Positions 24,618 to 36,319 of a DNA stretch of 64,000 nt are shown here, one piece after another. The notes beneath the pieces are model-generated. The model was not told the DNA's origin. It was given only the letters and a program-made list of their open reading frames with translations, and searched no databases. Position 1 is the stretch's first letter. Every line of letters begins with the position of its first letter. The position numbers and the translations under genes were made by a program. Source of the stretch: Vicia villosa (taxonomy: Eukaryota; Streptophyta; Magnoliopsida; Fabales; Fabaceae); contig NC_081185.1 of NCBI RefSeq assembly GCF_029867415.1, positions 78,465,553 through 78,529,552 on the forward strand. The letters run 5' to 3'.

Positions 24618-25862
24618 TGTTGGAACGAAATCTGTTCATATTTTTTGAATTTTGATGATAATAAAGTACTTAAAGAACAATACCGTCTAATATCATTTTT
24701 TTAAGTGTGCATGATCATTAAGCTGGTATTTAACTTAAAGAAGCAAAATAAATCAGATTCTAATTGATCAGAATCTAGTTTTCAAATGGAACCTCGACAC
24801 CAAAATTGACTTAGACTCTAATAAGCTGGAGATGCAATACAACACCTTTTGGTCTGTACTTTGTGTAAAATTAGCTCCATCTTGACAAACTACCAGAATT
24901 ATGGAGAAAGTCAATTGGAGGTTTTAGAACAAGGCTCAAGGTTGTATGACATGATTTCTTTTGTCTACTCTAGCATGCCTAGGGACGCCACACTTGAGAA
25001 AGACATAATGGATAAAGAGTTTACTCAGAAGATGAAAGTCCTAATCGTACCATTCCAACGTCTCTCTCTTTGAAACCGCTTCTTCAGCAAAGAAACTTGT
25101 ACAAGAAAGCTTCCAACGTCTCTTTTGTTCTCTTCTCTCTCTATATAAGGAGCAAAAGACTCAAAAGAAGACAACAACAAGAATACATACAACAAAGAAC
25201 ATGAAATGTTTCGCGCTCTAAGTTTCATACATAATTGTTGTATTGTACATAGACATGAGAGTTTATTACACATGTATATCAAAGAAATCCCAAGTAACAA
25301 GATCTTTGCTTGTGTTGTATAATTTGTACCTCTGATTGTATATCAGGTACATCTTGTTGTAATCCTAAACATTTTTTTTAGAATTTGTAAAAGTTTCAAA
25401 CGGTGTGTTTGAGCAAGGAAAACTCAGACTGAGCGTTTGAGCAAGGAAGTCTCTTTTAAATGTGATTGAGCAAGAAAGTCCTGAACTGTGAGTTTAGGCA
25501 AGAAAGTCTCTTTCAGTTGTTATTGAGCAAGGATGTCCTGAACGGGTGTGTTTAGGAAAGGAAGTCTCTTTCAGAATGATTGAGCATGAAGTCTTGGACT
25601 GGTGTGTCTAAGCAAGTTGTAATAAGGTTCTGATTATAATGAAAAGCTCTTGTGTGACAAGGGGATTGAACTACTCTCATTATAGAGGAACCAGAATAAT
25701 TCTTGTGTAAGATTTACTTATTGCTTCAACACTTTAATTTATTCCGTTGTTGCTTCTCTAGCTTAGAATCTGAACTTGGTCAGATTTAGAAGCTGTTGTT
25801 TTGAAAAAGGCAAAAGTTATCAAATGCACAATTCAGACCCTCATTCTTGTGTATTTTTCTCA
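24618..25862 (+). repeat. 5' LTR of the second Copia element
   Basis: It begins TGTTGGAACG and ends TCTCA just before the primer-binding site. A TATA-like CTATATAAGG lies near 25140. A tandem-repeat zone (25395-25620) and the segment TTTTGATGATAATAAAG near the start follow the layout of the Sirevirus LTR at 3289. The start is inferred from the TGTTGGAAC consensus. No second LTR is available to confirm it. Confidence 0.7.
25395..25620. repeat. Tandem ~35-40-bp repeats inside the LTR
   Basis: About six imperfect copies of a unit containing TTGAGCAAGGAAGTCTC (variants TTTAGGCAAGAAAGTCTC and ATTGAGCATGAAGTC). They sit a few hundred bp before the LTR end, the same relative place as the tandem repeats in the two other Sirevirus-type LTRs. 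Confidence 0.75.
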
Positions 25863-25869
25863 CCTTTTT

Positions 25870-25881
25870 TGGTATCAGAGC
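25870..25881 (+). other. Primer-binding site (tRNA-Met type)
   Basis: TGGTATCAGAGC, complementary to the 3' end of initiator tRNA-Met, seven bases after the LTR end. Confidence 0.85.
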
Positions 25882-25937
25882 ATCGTATGTGCTTAACACT
25901 TAACAGTGGTACAAAAAAAGATCCTAAAGAGAAAAAT

Positions 25938-26036
25938 GTACTATATGGGGGATATTGATGATAGCCATGTTACTGGAACTAGTATTCCACATGATTATAG
26001 TTCTTCTGAAAAGAGTCAATATTCTGCTAAACCGCC
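25938..26036 (+). pseudogene. Start of gag of the second Copia, 5' of the insertion
   Basis: An ATG at 25938 opens a short frame running to the SQYSAKPP segment at 26036, the typical N terminus of SIRE-type gag. It is interrupted by the LTR insertion; the continuation is at 34457-36128. The last five bases (26032-26036, CCGCC) are the left target duplication. Confidence 0.65.
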
Positions 26037-26645
26037 TGTAACAGCCGTTATTTTCCTTAATTTAATTTAATTGGGATTTAAATTATTTATTGGAATTATT
26101 TGACATTTCTCTAAAAATTATGGAAAATAATAGAGTTGGGCCGAGGTAGCGTTAGTAAAAGGAGGGGTGTTAGTCACAAGGCCTTTTTACTAAATTTTAT
26201 TATTTTTCATAAAAGAAGGAAAAGAAGAAAATTAGAGAAAGAACGTGAAAAGAGCAAAAGAGGAGAAGAGAGGAAGAACGTGAAAGTGCAAAAGCAAAGA
26301 AAGGGGAAGAGTTCAAGAATTTGACTAAGGTAAGGGGGGACTTATCTGATTATCATCTATTATCGGGTTAGGGGTTAATAGCATAGAATAGATGTGGAAT
26401 TCGTATCAATTGAGTCATATGATAGGTTCATGGATTGGGTTAATTTGTGTGACTTTTAATCCTTTGTTGAATCCATGATGTGCATGATGTGCATGATGTT
26501 AATTGGTGCTTGAATTGTGTATACTAATGTGCAATTTGTGTTGTATGTGTGGTTCATTTTCCGAAACTCGTACTGGTGTGATTTTGAGGGCATTTGGGAT
26601 GTGTAGAATGCTGTTTTCTGCAGGTTGGGGTTTCTGAAATCACCG

Positions 26646-26869
26646 GTTCGCGCCGCGTGCATAGGGTTGGCGCTGCGAACAGGTGGGCAGAATGCCAGGA
26701 TGTGGTGATACTCACAGGTCGCGCCCCGTACCCGTGTTGGCGCCGCGAAGGCGTAACTTTTTCTCGCTTCGCGCCGCGTGCATATGTTTGCGCCGCGAAT
26801 AGCTTGGCAGAGAGCCAAGGATTTTTGGGACGCTCAGTTCGCGCCGCGAACTAAGATGGCGCCGCGTGC
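26646..26869. repeat. Paired GC-rich motif cassette in LTR X
   Basis: Four pairs of 9-13-mers. First motifs (TTCGCGCCGCG-like) start at 26647, 26718, 26768 and 26838; second motifs (GGCGCCGCGAA-like) start at 26669, 26739, 26789 and 26858. Spacing within pairs is 20-22 bp. The block is strongly CpG-rich in an otherwise AT-rich LTR. Confidence 0.8.
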
Positions 26870-27979
26870 TGTTGATGTTTTGAGATATTTTAAAAGTTCA
26901 AAGATGCATAACTTTTAACTGTTGGTCCGTTTGATGTGCCGTTTCGAGCTAAACGAACCTTATAGAATAATCTATATGATGATGATTGATTGGTTTTAGA
27001 ATGATGGAAATACATGTATACTATTTCTTATTGAGGATGATGATTGGTGCAAATACGTGTATGTTTTCTATATGATGATGATGGAATTGTGATTTAATGA
27101 TGTTAATATATATGAACATACGTGATGATGATGATGATTTTGATGATGATGATGATGGTATAAGTATGGTGTATATGTTGCATTCATTCATGTTCATTGA
27201 TGATACTGTATCCATGAGGGTGTGTTGGATCAGTGAAGGGCATGATTCCCATTGTGTGGGATCTGTGCTGGCTGGGTCGTATCTTGATGATGTTGGATCG
27301 GTCATGGGTTATACCCATTTGATGATGTTGGTACCACATGCATAGTGTCAGTTCATACATATGCATAATTTATAACATGATTGGATGTATTCTGTAACAC
27401 CCCATAAATTTCTTTATTTAATTTAATTAATTTTTTTAATTAAATATTAGAATTAATTGAATTATTTGAGAAATATGGATTGATGAAGCTAATGGGCCAG
27501 TGTCGCAAGTAGCAATTGGGGGGGTGTGTCAGTTGCAAAGCCTTTTACTAAAATAATGTTATATTTTCATAAAATAGAAAAGAGGAGGATTTTGTGAAAA
27601 GAGAACCAAAAGGGAGAAGAAAAGAGCTGAAAGTGAAATTGGGAGAAGAGCAAGAGTAAAGAGCAAGGGCATCCAAGAATTCGACATCGAGGTAAGGGGG
27701 GATTCTTCTCATTAACCTCTATTATGGGTTGTATGAATGATTCAATAGAGTTTGTATGTTAGGATTCTGAATTGGATTGTATGTCGGGTTTGGGGTTTTG
27801 GGGTTTATAGAACTTTGGTTCAATTTATGTTGTGAATGATGATTGGTGTTGAATAATGATGTTAAGCTTGATTAGAAGTATGTGTAAATGTGCAAATTAT
27901 GTTGTATGTGTGGTTTATTTTCTGAAATTCGTACTGGTATGATTTTGAGGGCATTTGGGATGTATAGAATGTTGTTTTC

Positions 27980-29801
27980 TGTAACACCCGGTATTTAATT
28001 AATTATTTAATTAAATACTTTCAAATTATTTCAAATTTAATTATTGAATTTGTGGAGTGTTGAGAATTGTTGACATGAGTTTTTATGATTAATTAGTTGA
28101 TTAATTAATTGATTAAGTTGTAGAAATAGTATTAAAGAAATACTAGATTTACTATATGGACTTAATTAAGTGATGGTGGTAGTAAAAGGTGGGGTGTGAA
28201 TGTTAGGCCCAATAGGTTTAATGAAATTAGGTTAAGATAAGAATTAGGTTAATTAGAAGAGAAAAAGTTTTGGGAAATTGGTCATGCGAAGTTGTAGAGA
28301 AGAGAGAAAATAGGAGAGAAATTCATTCCCGTTTTTCTTGCAGCAGTCTCACTAAATCGAAGATCCCTGATTCGTTAACCGTTGGATCGTCGCCAAATTT
28401 TGTGGGTAGGTTCGCAACACCTATAGCTAACTTTTGACCGTTGGGATCTTTAAAATAAGGTCTGAGTTGTGAGATATGATCATCGCACTGTAGCTGCATA
28501 TTTGGGAAATTTTCAGCTTTTGATTCTGATTAAAAGAGGCAATGGTTGGGAGCTAAGGCTAGATGGCTTCGATCGGTAGAATTGTAGAACGGACTCCGAA
28601 TACAAGGTAAGGGGTGGGGTTCTAACTCTATAACCGGATTCATGATGAATGATATGTGGGGGTTAAATTCGTAGGAAATTATTCCTGATTATTTGTTGTG
28701 ATTCTGTCGTGTTGATTCGATGAAATTAGTTGTTGTTGTGGTGATAATTGTTGTTGTTTTATGCGAAGTTGAAGGATGTTTCAGTGACGATGTATACCTC
28801 TATTTATTAGTATAGCGACGATATAGGCTTATGCCTTATGACGATGATGTTGTTTGTTGTGTGTGTTTGTTGCATTCATATACATATGCATTTTTGGCGA
28901 CGACCTGGATTGGCAAATTAGTGACGAAGGCTTATGCCTTGATGCCTCTGTTTAACTGGCAATTTGCGATGGGGGCTGAAGCCCTGGGTACCACATGCAT
29001 GTGCAGTTGTAGAGTCTCATTGTATGTGGCATGAGTGTGATTTAATTGTGATGTGATGTGACTTGAGTTGTTGTTAAATTGTGATAATATGGAGTTGTAA
29101 TTATAAATTGTTATACTAATGACGTGTTGTGACGGGTATTGTCTGGAAGATGAGAAATAGTTGTTATAACTATTAATATGTTGTTGTTATTTATTTTTGT
29201 TAATTATAACTGTTCAGGTTAATTGTTATTATAAATGTAGTCTGAAAGCTGTAACGTGATAATTTCGTATGATTAAATTCTAATATATTGTTTATCATGC
29301 GTTTGTTTATATTGGTAGATATCTCACCCTTTCTGAATGATGTTTCCCTACCATGGGAAATTGACAGATACTCAAGATAGCGGTGGAAGTTTGAAGTGAT
29401 TTTATGAAGTCTTTAGTTGTTGTTAGTTCGAGTTGGGTCTTGCTCTGATACGTAGCACTCGGGGGATGAACGATTGTCTTTTAATTGTTGTTATAACTAT
29501 AAGTTGTTAACTTTTAAGTGGAATTTATGAAGTAATATGATGTTGGTGAAGTTGTTTTAGTTTAATAAAAATATTATGCGAAATGAAGTTGAATAATTGA
29601 TATTATTATTAATAAAAGTTGTTTTATTTTTTAAAAGAGTAAACAGGTTTTATCGGTTCATCCGAGTTATGTGCTATGTATCTATGATATATGTGATTAA
29701 GTTGTTTGTTGTTTTACGTTGAATGTGACATCCCAATTGTATGTTGAATTTCCGCACTCTGATTTTCTGTAGAATTTATCGGGTAGATTTGGGGTGTTAC
29801 A
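27980..29801 (+). repeat. 5' LTR of element Z
   Basis: TGTAACACCCGG to GGGGTGTTACA, 1822 bp. The 67-codon open frame at 28831-29034 is repeated in the 3' LTR (31565-31768) and is not considered a gene. Confidence 0.93.
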
Positions 29802-30713
29802 TTAGTGGTATCAGAGCAGGTCGGTCCGTCCGGCCAGAGTCGTCTAATTATTGTTTATCCTTTTGTATGCGACAAGTGTGTACAACACTGTCGGTACTTG
29901 TTGCTTTCTGGTTGTTGCATGAATTAGTTTGAGCGAAGTGGGGGAGAAGCTTTGCTTCTCGGATGTGGTTCATTTGCAAGTTCGGAAAGAAGATTGTTGT
30001 CTGGGTGTTTCAAAAACTGAATTTCGGCGAAAGAATGTGTCTCTCGAGTTATAAAAAGTTTGGAAGTGAGGAGATATGTTAAGAGTTGTTTGGAATATGT
30101 TTAAGTTGAAGAAAAATGAGTTTTGGAGTGGAAATTCCGTAAGCAAAACGCAGGAAATTGTTGAATGTTTTGTGAAACTTCAAAAATTCATAACTTGAGT
30201 TCTGGACATCCGATTTTAGTCCCGTTTGAAGCGTTGGAAAGCTAACGAGATGAAATTTATTTTAAAAATGGTTTCAGAAGCTGTAATAGACTTATTTATA
30301 ACAGGATGATGTTGGAAAGAGATGGGATTTGCGGTTATGCTTGTTCTTGGAACTGGACTTGTTTGTTGGTGCCACAAAGGACGTCAGCGTCAAAGTTGAG
30401 TGAATTTAAGGAGTAATTAATAGGTTTATTGAAAATAAATTTTAAGAATTAGTGTACCATTTGAGAAGTTTTGGAGATACCGTAAAGAGTGTCGCTGCAT
30501 GGCGTCGATGTTCGCACTTTCGAATGGCGTTGGAATAGTTAATAAGTTAGTAACGGTTATGTTGAAGAAGTACCAGAATGGTCGACATATGTGTAGTCGA
30601 TTTGAGATGTGTCAATGGGTTGTTATGTTGGATGGTTGGACGTGGAAGTGAAGTTGATGATGGTTGTATCGGATAAATTTTCGAGGACGAAAATATTCTA
30701 AGTGGGGGAGAGT
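29802..30713 (+). other. Non-coding interior of element Z
   Basis: 912 bp with the primer-binding site five bases after the LTR and the polypurine tract at the far end. No gag or pol motif is present in any frame. It may carry packaging or dimerisation signals, which cannot be seen by reading. Confidence 0.85.
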
Positions 30714-32535
30714 TGTAACACCCGGTATTTAATTAATTATTTAATTAAATACTTTCAAATTATTTCAAATTTAATTATTGAATTTGTGGAGTGTTGAGAA
30801 TTGTTGACATGAGTTTTTATGATTAATTAGTTGATTAAGTAATTGATTAAGTTGTAGAAATAGTATTAAAGAAATACTAGATTTACTATATGGACTTAAT
30901 TAAGTGATGGTGGTAGTAAAAGGTGGGGTGTGAATGTTAGGCCCAATAGGTTTAATGAAATTAGGTTAAGATAAGAATTAGGTTAATTAGAAGAGAAAAA
31001 GTTTTGGGAAATTGGTCATGCGAAGTTGTAGAGAAGAGAGAAAATAGGAGAGAAATTCATTCCCGTTTTTCTTGCAGCAGTCTCACTAAATCGAAGATCC
31101 CTGATTCGTTAACCGTTGGATCGTCGCCAAATTTTGTGGGTAGGTTCGCAACACCTATAGCTAACTTTTGACCGTTGGGATCTTTAAAATAAGGTCTGAG
31201 TTGTGAGATATGATCATCGCACTGTAGCTGCATATTTGGGAAATTTTCAGCTTTTGATTCTGATTAAAAGAGGCAATGGTTGGGAGCTAAGGCTAGATGG
31301 CTTCGATCGGTAGAATTGTAGAACGGACTCCGAATACAAGGTAAGGGGTGGGGTTCTAACTCTATAACCGGACTCATGATGAATGATATGTGGGGGTTAA
31401 ATTCGTAGGAAATTATTCCTGATTATTTGTTGTGATTCTGTCGTGTTGATTCGATGAAATTAGTTGTTGTTGTGGTGATAATTGTTGTTGTTTTATGCGA
31501 AGTTGAAGGATGTTTCAGTGACGATGTATACCTCTATTTATTAGTATAGCGACGATATAGGCTTATGCCTTATGACGATGATGTTGTTTGTTGTGTGTGT
31601 TTGTTGCATTCATATACATATGCATTTTTGGCGACGGCCTGGATTGGCAAATTAGTGACGAAGGCTTATGCCTTGATGCCTCTGTTTAACTGGCAATTTG
31701 CGATGGGGGCTGAAGCCCTGGGTACCACATGCATGTGCAGTTGTAGAGTCTCATTGTATGTGGCATGAGTGTGATTTAATTGTGATGTGATGTGACTTGA
31801 GTTGTTGTTAAATTGTGATAATATGGAGTTGTAATTATAAATTGTTATACTAATGACGTGTTGTGACGGGTATTGTCTGGAAGATGAGAAATAGTTGTTA
31901 TAACTATTAATATGTTGTTGTTATTTATTTTTGTTAATTATAACTGTTCAGGTTAATTGTTATTATAAATGTAGTCTGAAAGCTGTAACGTGATAATTTC
32001 GTATGATTAAATTCTAATATATTGTTTATCATGCGTTTGTTTATATTGGTAGATATCTCACCCTTTCTGAATGATGTTTCCCTACCATGGGAAATTGACA
32101 GATACTCAAGATAGCGGTGGAAGTTTGAAGTGATTTTATGAAGTCTTTAGTTGTTGTTAGTTCGAGTTGGGTCTTGCTCTGATACGTAGCACTCGGGGGA
32201 TGAACGATTGTCTTTTAATTGTTGTTATAACTATAAGTTGTTAACTTTTAAGTGGAATTTATGAAGTAATATGATGTTGGTGAAGTTGTTTTAGTTTAAT
32301 AAAAATATTATGCGAAGTGAAGTTGAATAATTGATATTATTATTAATAAAAGTTGTTTTATTTTTTAAAAGAGTAAACAGGTTTTATCGGTTCATCCGAG
32401 TTATGTGCTATGTATCTATGATATATGTGATTAAGTTGTTTGTTGTTTTACGTTGAATGTGACATCCCAATTGTATGTTGAATTTCCGCACTCTGATTTT
32501 CTGTATAATTTATCGGGTAGATTTGGGGTGTTACA
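30714..32535 (+). repeat. 3' LTR of element Z
   Basis: 1822 bp, almost identical to the 5' LTR. Differences were noted near 30838 (AAGTAATT versus AATTAATT), 31374, 31637, 32318 and 32507. Confidence 0.93.
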
Positions 32536-32568
32536 TTTTCTGCAGGTTGGGGTTTCTGAAATCGCCGG

Positions 32569-32791
32569 TTCGCGCCGCGTGCACAGGGTTGGCGCCGCGA
32601 ACAGGTGGGCAGAATGCCAGGATGTTGTGATACGCATAGGTCGCGCCGCGTGCACAGTGTTGGCGCCGCGAAGGCGTAACTTTTTCTCGTTTCGCGTCGC
32701 GTACAGGTGTTTGCGCCGCGAATAGCTTGGCAGAGAGCCAAGGATTTTTGGAACGCTCAGTTCGCGCCGCGAACCAAGTTGGCGCCACGTG
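32569..32791. repeat. Paired GC-rich motif cassette in LTR Y
   Basis: Same architecture as in X. First motifs start at 32569, 32640, 32691 and 32761, second motifs at 32591, 32662, 32712 and 32781, so pairs are 20-22 bp apart and repeat at 71, 51 and 70 bp. The block lies just to the right of the Z insertion point. Confidence 0.82.
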
Positions 32792-34456
32792 CTGTTGATG
32801 TTTGGGACTTTTTTTAAAAGTTTAACGATGCATAACTTTTTAACTGTTAGTCCGTTTGATGTGCCGTTTCGAGCACAGTGAAGCTAATTAAGTGATTTAT
32901 GCAATAAAATAGTGTTTGAGTTGTGACTCAATTTTATTTTAAAGCACTTGATTTAATTGTTTGTGGTGGTTTATGCGTATAAATGCACTGGTGAATGTTT
33001 TGACTATTAACTCGTCTTGATTGTGATTGATGATTAATATACATGTGTTGCTGATGTAAAATGTATATTTGAGATGGTTGGAAAAAAATAGCATAACTAT
33101 TGTGTGGCTATTGTTATTGCATCGGTTGATGATTATGATTGTTCAGTTGTTTGGTATTGATGATTAGCATGCGGTATGTGATGCATGCATTTCATAATCA
33201 TGTTGTGGGTTGTATCCCTTATGGTGGTGGGACAGCGGTAGCTAATTCCCATTGTGTGGAATTGGTGAGAGAAGTAGCCGAATCTTTATGGTGGTGGATC
33301 GGTGAGGTGGGTTATCCCATGTTTGGTACCACATGCATTTAGTTGCATTGCATTAGGTTGTTGTGTATAATTGTAACATGAATGGAAGTAGTCCAATGTT
33401 ATAATTTGTGTGTAATTGGTATGGATGATTGTATCTGATGAATGTTGCTATACTATCTGAATATAATTGAATTTGGGTGAATAATGTATGAATGAAGTTG
33501 TATTATTTATATTCCTATAACATTTATTAATGCGAATGAAACTCACCCTTACTGTTGTTATTTTTTTCAGATTGAGGAGTAGCTTGTGTACTTGGTGAGG
33601 ATTAGCTCGTCAAGTAATTCGTTAGAGTCAGTTGGGTCTGTGTCATGCTCTGGTCGTGTAACACTGGGAACGTTATTTTAGGATTGGTTGATAAATCCTT
33701 GTTTTGTTTATGGTTTATGGTTGGATCATGAGTCTTCGACTCTGGATGTTTAATTATTCAGTTGTTAAGAATATTCCGCTATGTTAACATGATATCTGAA
33801 TAATTTTTGGTTTATCGTTCCTTTATGGCATGACATGAATCTTTGTTTACTTTGTTGGAGTTGTAATACCCTTCTTCATGTTTTACTCTGATTTTTGTTA
33901 AATTTTCCGCGGGGTTTAGAAGGGTGTTACATATTCCAGTGTTGTAAATGTTGATGATGTGTTGATTGTTGTTTGACTTGTTTTGAATGTCTGTTTATGA
34001 AACAATTGGGTGAATGATGCAACTGTGATGTGTTATTGCTTTATAACCTTATAACATTTGTTAATTATGATGAGACTCACCCTTACATGTTGTCATTTTC
34101 AGATTGAGGATAACGGCTGTTCGACTCGGTGAGGATTAGCTCATGAGTCAGTATTTAGTTAGCGTCAGGTGTCATGCTCTGGTAGTTGTAACACTGGGGA
34201 CGCGATTGTTTAGAGTTTACGATTATGACTCTAGTTATGTTTGATGTTTTGAAGGACAAGTTTTAAAGATGTTAAACTTGGTCAGTTGAATAAATTTCCG
34301 CTGTGTTAACATGAAACGTTTTAACTTATGATGATTACCTCAGTGAATGCATGACATGACTGAATGGTGTTTATTTATTATGAATTGTGGCACCCTTATT
34401 TCATGTACTCTGAATATTTGTTTTATATTGCCGCGGGGTTAGTAAGGGGTGTTACA

Positions 34457-36128
34457 CCGCCTGCATTCAGTGTTGATTCAACTCACTTTGAATGGTAGGA
34501 GAGAAAAATAAACACACATTATTGGGTTTGATGATGATCTTTGGGATATCCTTGAGGATGACATAGATATTCAAGTAAATGGTGTGGGAATGTTTGCTGA
34601 CATAAAAGTTCTCACACCAACTCAAAAGAAAATGTACAAAAAACACCACATAGTAAGAGATATTATTGTTGTACCTCACTCTTAATACATAAAGATCTTA
34701 GATAAATCAACTTCCAAGATTATCTTTGAAATCATTATGTGCTACCTATGAAACTAATCATCAGGTGAGAGAATCTAAGGCCAATATTCTAGTTCACCAG
34801 TATGAATTCTTCAAAATTAAGGATGATGAAGATATTGAAACCATGATCTTAAGGTTTCAAATTCTTGTATCACGCCTTCAGGTTTTGAACAAGAGTTATA
34901 CTTCTACAGATCATGTCAAGATGATTCTAAGGAGTCTTCCTGTGAGATTCAGACCTAAAGTTAAAGCTATTCAGGAAGTTAAAGACCTGAATACTTTAAG
35001 TCTTGAAAGTCTTATTAGCAACCTTTCGAGCCATGAAATGGAACTGAATAGAGACGAGCCTGTGAAGATATCCAAATCACTGGCTTTAAAATATGCTGCT
35101 AAGAAATCTAGTGGTAAAGCTTCTAGATCCCAAGAGTCAGTAAATCAGAAAAAGATTATGATGAAGGAGTTTCTGATGATAACCTAGATGATGAGGAAAT
35201 GGCATTATCATTAAGAGATTTCAACATCTAGCCAAAAGGAATAAGAGGTTCTATGGTAGTAGTAGTGGCTTCATAGAATCTAGTTTAAGAGACAAAGATG
35301 ATGACCAAAAGATATGCTACAACTGCAACAAACCTGGTCTTCAAATTTAATTGTTCTGATCTATAGAAGGACAAGTCAAAGAAAGGAAGCTTTCAGAATG
35401 ACAATTTCATAAACAAATTCAAGAAAAGTCTAATTGCAACATAGGATGAACTTGAAAAGGAAGGAAGTTCAGACAAAGATGAAGGAGAAGTAAATCTAGT
35501 GTTAATGGCTCTCACATCATCTGATGTAGAATCTGAATCCTACTCTAGTTCAAAATTAGACTAAGAAATTGAGGTATTTTCTAACTTATCTCGTTCTGAT
35601 CTTATTTCCTTCATTCAAGACCTCATGAATCGTTGCAAAGACAAAGCAAGACACATGAAAATCTTATAAAGAGATCATGATCTTTTGAAAGAAGAGTTAA
35701 AAATGTCTCAAACAAATTTGAATCTCTTGAAAAAGATCATAAGGCTCTCTTAGATAAAGCTTCTGATAAAACAATATATGAGCATGAAGTGGCTCTTCAA
35801 AGTTTCATCGCAACAAATCTTGAGATAGCTAAACTTGCTTCCATGATCTATGGAATACATAAGAGCAAAGGAGAATATGGGTTATAATGAAGAATGCTTC
35901 AATGTTCAACTTCTAAAGAAATCCTCATATCCTTCTTCTTTAAGCAAAACAACGCTAAAAATTTATTTTGTGTCTGCTTCAGGTAAAGGTAAAAATCTAA
36001 CCCAATCAAAATCTAACATTGTTGACTTAAAAGAGTTGAATAAATCTACACATGAGACCTCAAAATCAAGAGTTCCGAAGAAGTCAATTCTCAAAAATCT
36101 GCAATTAAAGGTTAAGTATAAATTTTGA
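34457..36128 (+). pseudogene. gag relic of the second Copia, 3' of the insertion
   Basis: This continues the gag interrupted at 26036. A DDLWDILEDD segment lies near 34530. The long open part 34726-35187 includes SRLQVLNKSY and LISNLSSHEMEL, typical of SIRE-type capsid. A degenerate zinc knuckle near 35317 keeps CX2C, but its His and last Cys are lost. The C-terminal section reaches 36128. Stops and frame changes are frequent after 35187. It encodes no intact protein. Confidence 0.8.
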
Positions 36129-36319
36129 GTGCTACTAACGAAGAAACTTTACTTGATTAATATAAGTCTATTATTTAATTTATATTTTGTATCTTAATTT
36201 ATTTATTACTTTATATTTTCTGCACTGTTATCTTATTCAATATATATTTGATTTAATTTAGATATCATTGAACATGTTGTTTAAAAGAATGTTGTTTTAT
36301 GTCTATTCACATGACTTTG
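36129..36319. other. AT-rich junction
   Basis: Boundary between the truncated Copia gag and the Helitron-type RPA relic. Nothing else is seen. Confidence 0.4.

Larger units (their letters stand above)
27980..32535 (+). mobile_element. Young non-autonomous LTR element Z, complete, nested in Y
   Basis: Two LTRs of equal length (1822 bp) flank a 912-bp interior with no coding capacity. A primer-binding site TGGTATCAGAGC lies at 29806-29817 and a polypurine tract AAGTGGGGGAGAG at 30700-30712. The duplication TTTTC lies at 27975-27979 and 32536-32540. The interior start (GGTCGGTCCGTCCGGCC) and end (TTTTCGAGGACGAAAATATTC) resemble Ty3/Gypsy chromovirus flanking sequence, so Z looks like an internal-deletion derivative that uses proteins of an autonomous relative. 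By direct reading the LTRs differ at about five positions, implying recent insertion. Confidence 0.93.
27393..33931 (+). mobile_element. Solo LTR Y, nested in X and split by element Z
   Basis: It starts TGTAACACCCC and ends AGGGTGTTACA, with the perfect duplication TATTC at 27388-27392 and 33932-33936. Its own length without element Z is about 1.98 kb. It aligns with X along its length (shared GGTAAGGGGGGA, GATTTTGAGGGCATTTGGGA, CTCACCCTTAC and TCATGCTCTGG segments). No internal coding region is present, hence a solo LTR. Confidence 0.87.
26037..34456 (+). mobile_element. Solo LTR X (TGTAACA...TGTTACA type), split by solo LTR Y
   Basis: It starts TGTAACAGCC and ends GGGGTGTTACA, with the perfect duplication CCGCC at 26032-26036 and 34457-34461. 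Without the nested insertion its own length is about 1.88 kb. There is no internal domain, primer-binding site or polypurine tract between its halves, so it is a solo LTR, the product of LTR-LTR recombination. TGTAACA/TGTTACA ends are typical of Tekay-like Ty3/Gypsy chromoviruses in legumes. It is similar to Y and, less closely, to W (59357-61261). Confidence 0.85.
24618..36128 (+). mobile_element. Second Sirevirus-type Copia, 5' part only, split by nested LTR elements
   Basis: It consists of a 5' LTR, a primer-binding site and a gag whose codons are split at 26036/34457 by the nested insertion 26037-34456. The gag sequence resumes exactly after the 5-bp duplication CCGCC. Similarity to Copia gag ends near 36128. 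No protease, integrase, RT or 3' LTR follows, so the 3' half is lost. Confidence 0.8.

Noticed and set aside
26456..26854. Frames on both strands in the GC-rich LTR block (also 32431-32788)
   Set aside because: GC-rich repeats are poor in stop codons by composition. No domain, and the frames differ between the two LTR copies.
27021..27366. Overlapping frames across GATGAT-rich sequence
   Set aside because: Low-complexity sequence in LTR X; no conserved protein feature.
28831..29034. 67-residue frame repeated at 31565-31768
   Set aside because: Located inside the two LTRs of element Z; the duplication reflects the LTR pair, not a gene family.
26037..34456. Reading X and Y as the two LTRs of one element with Z as its interior
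   Set aside because: Each has its own perfect target duplication (CCGCC and TATTC), Y's left end lies within X sequence that resumes after Y's right end, and Z has its own LTRs and duplication.
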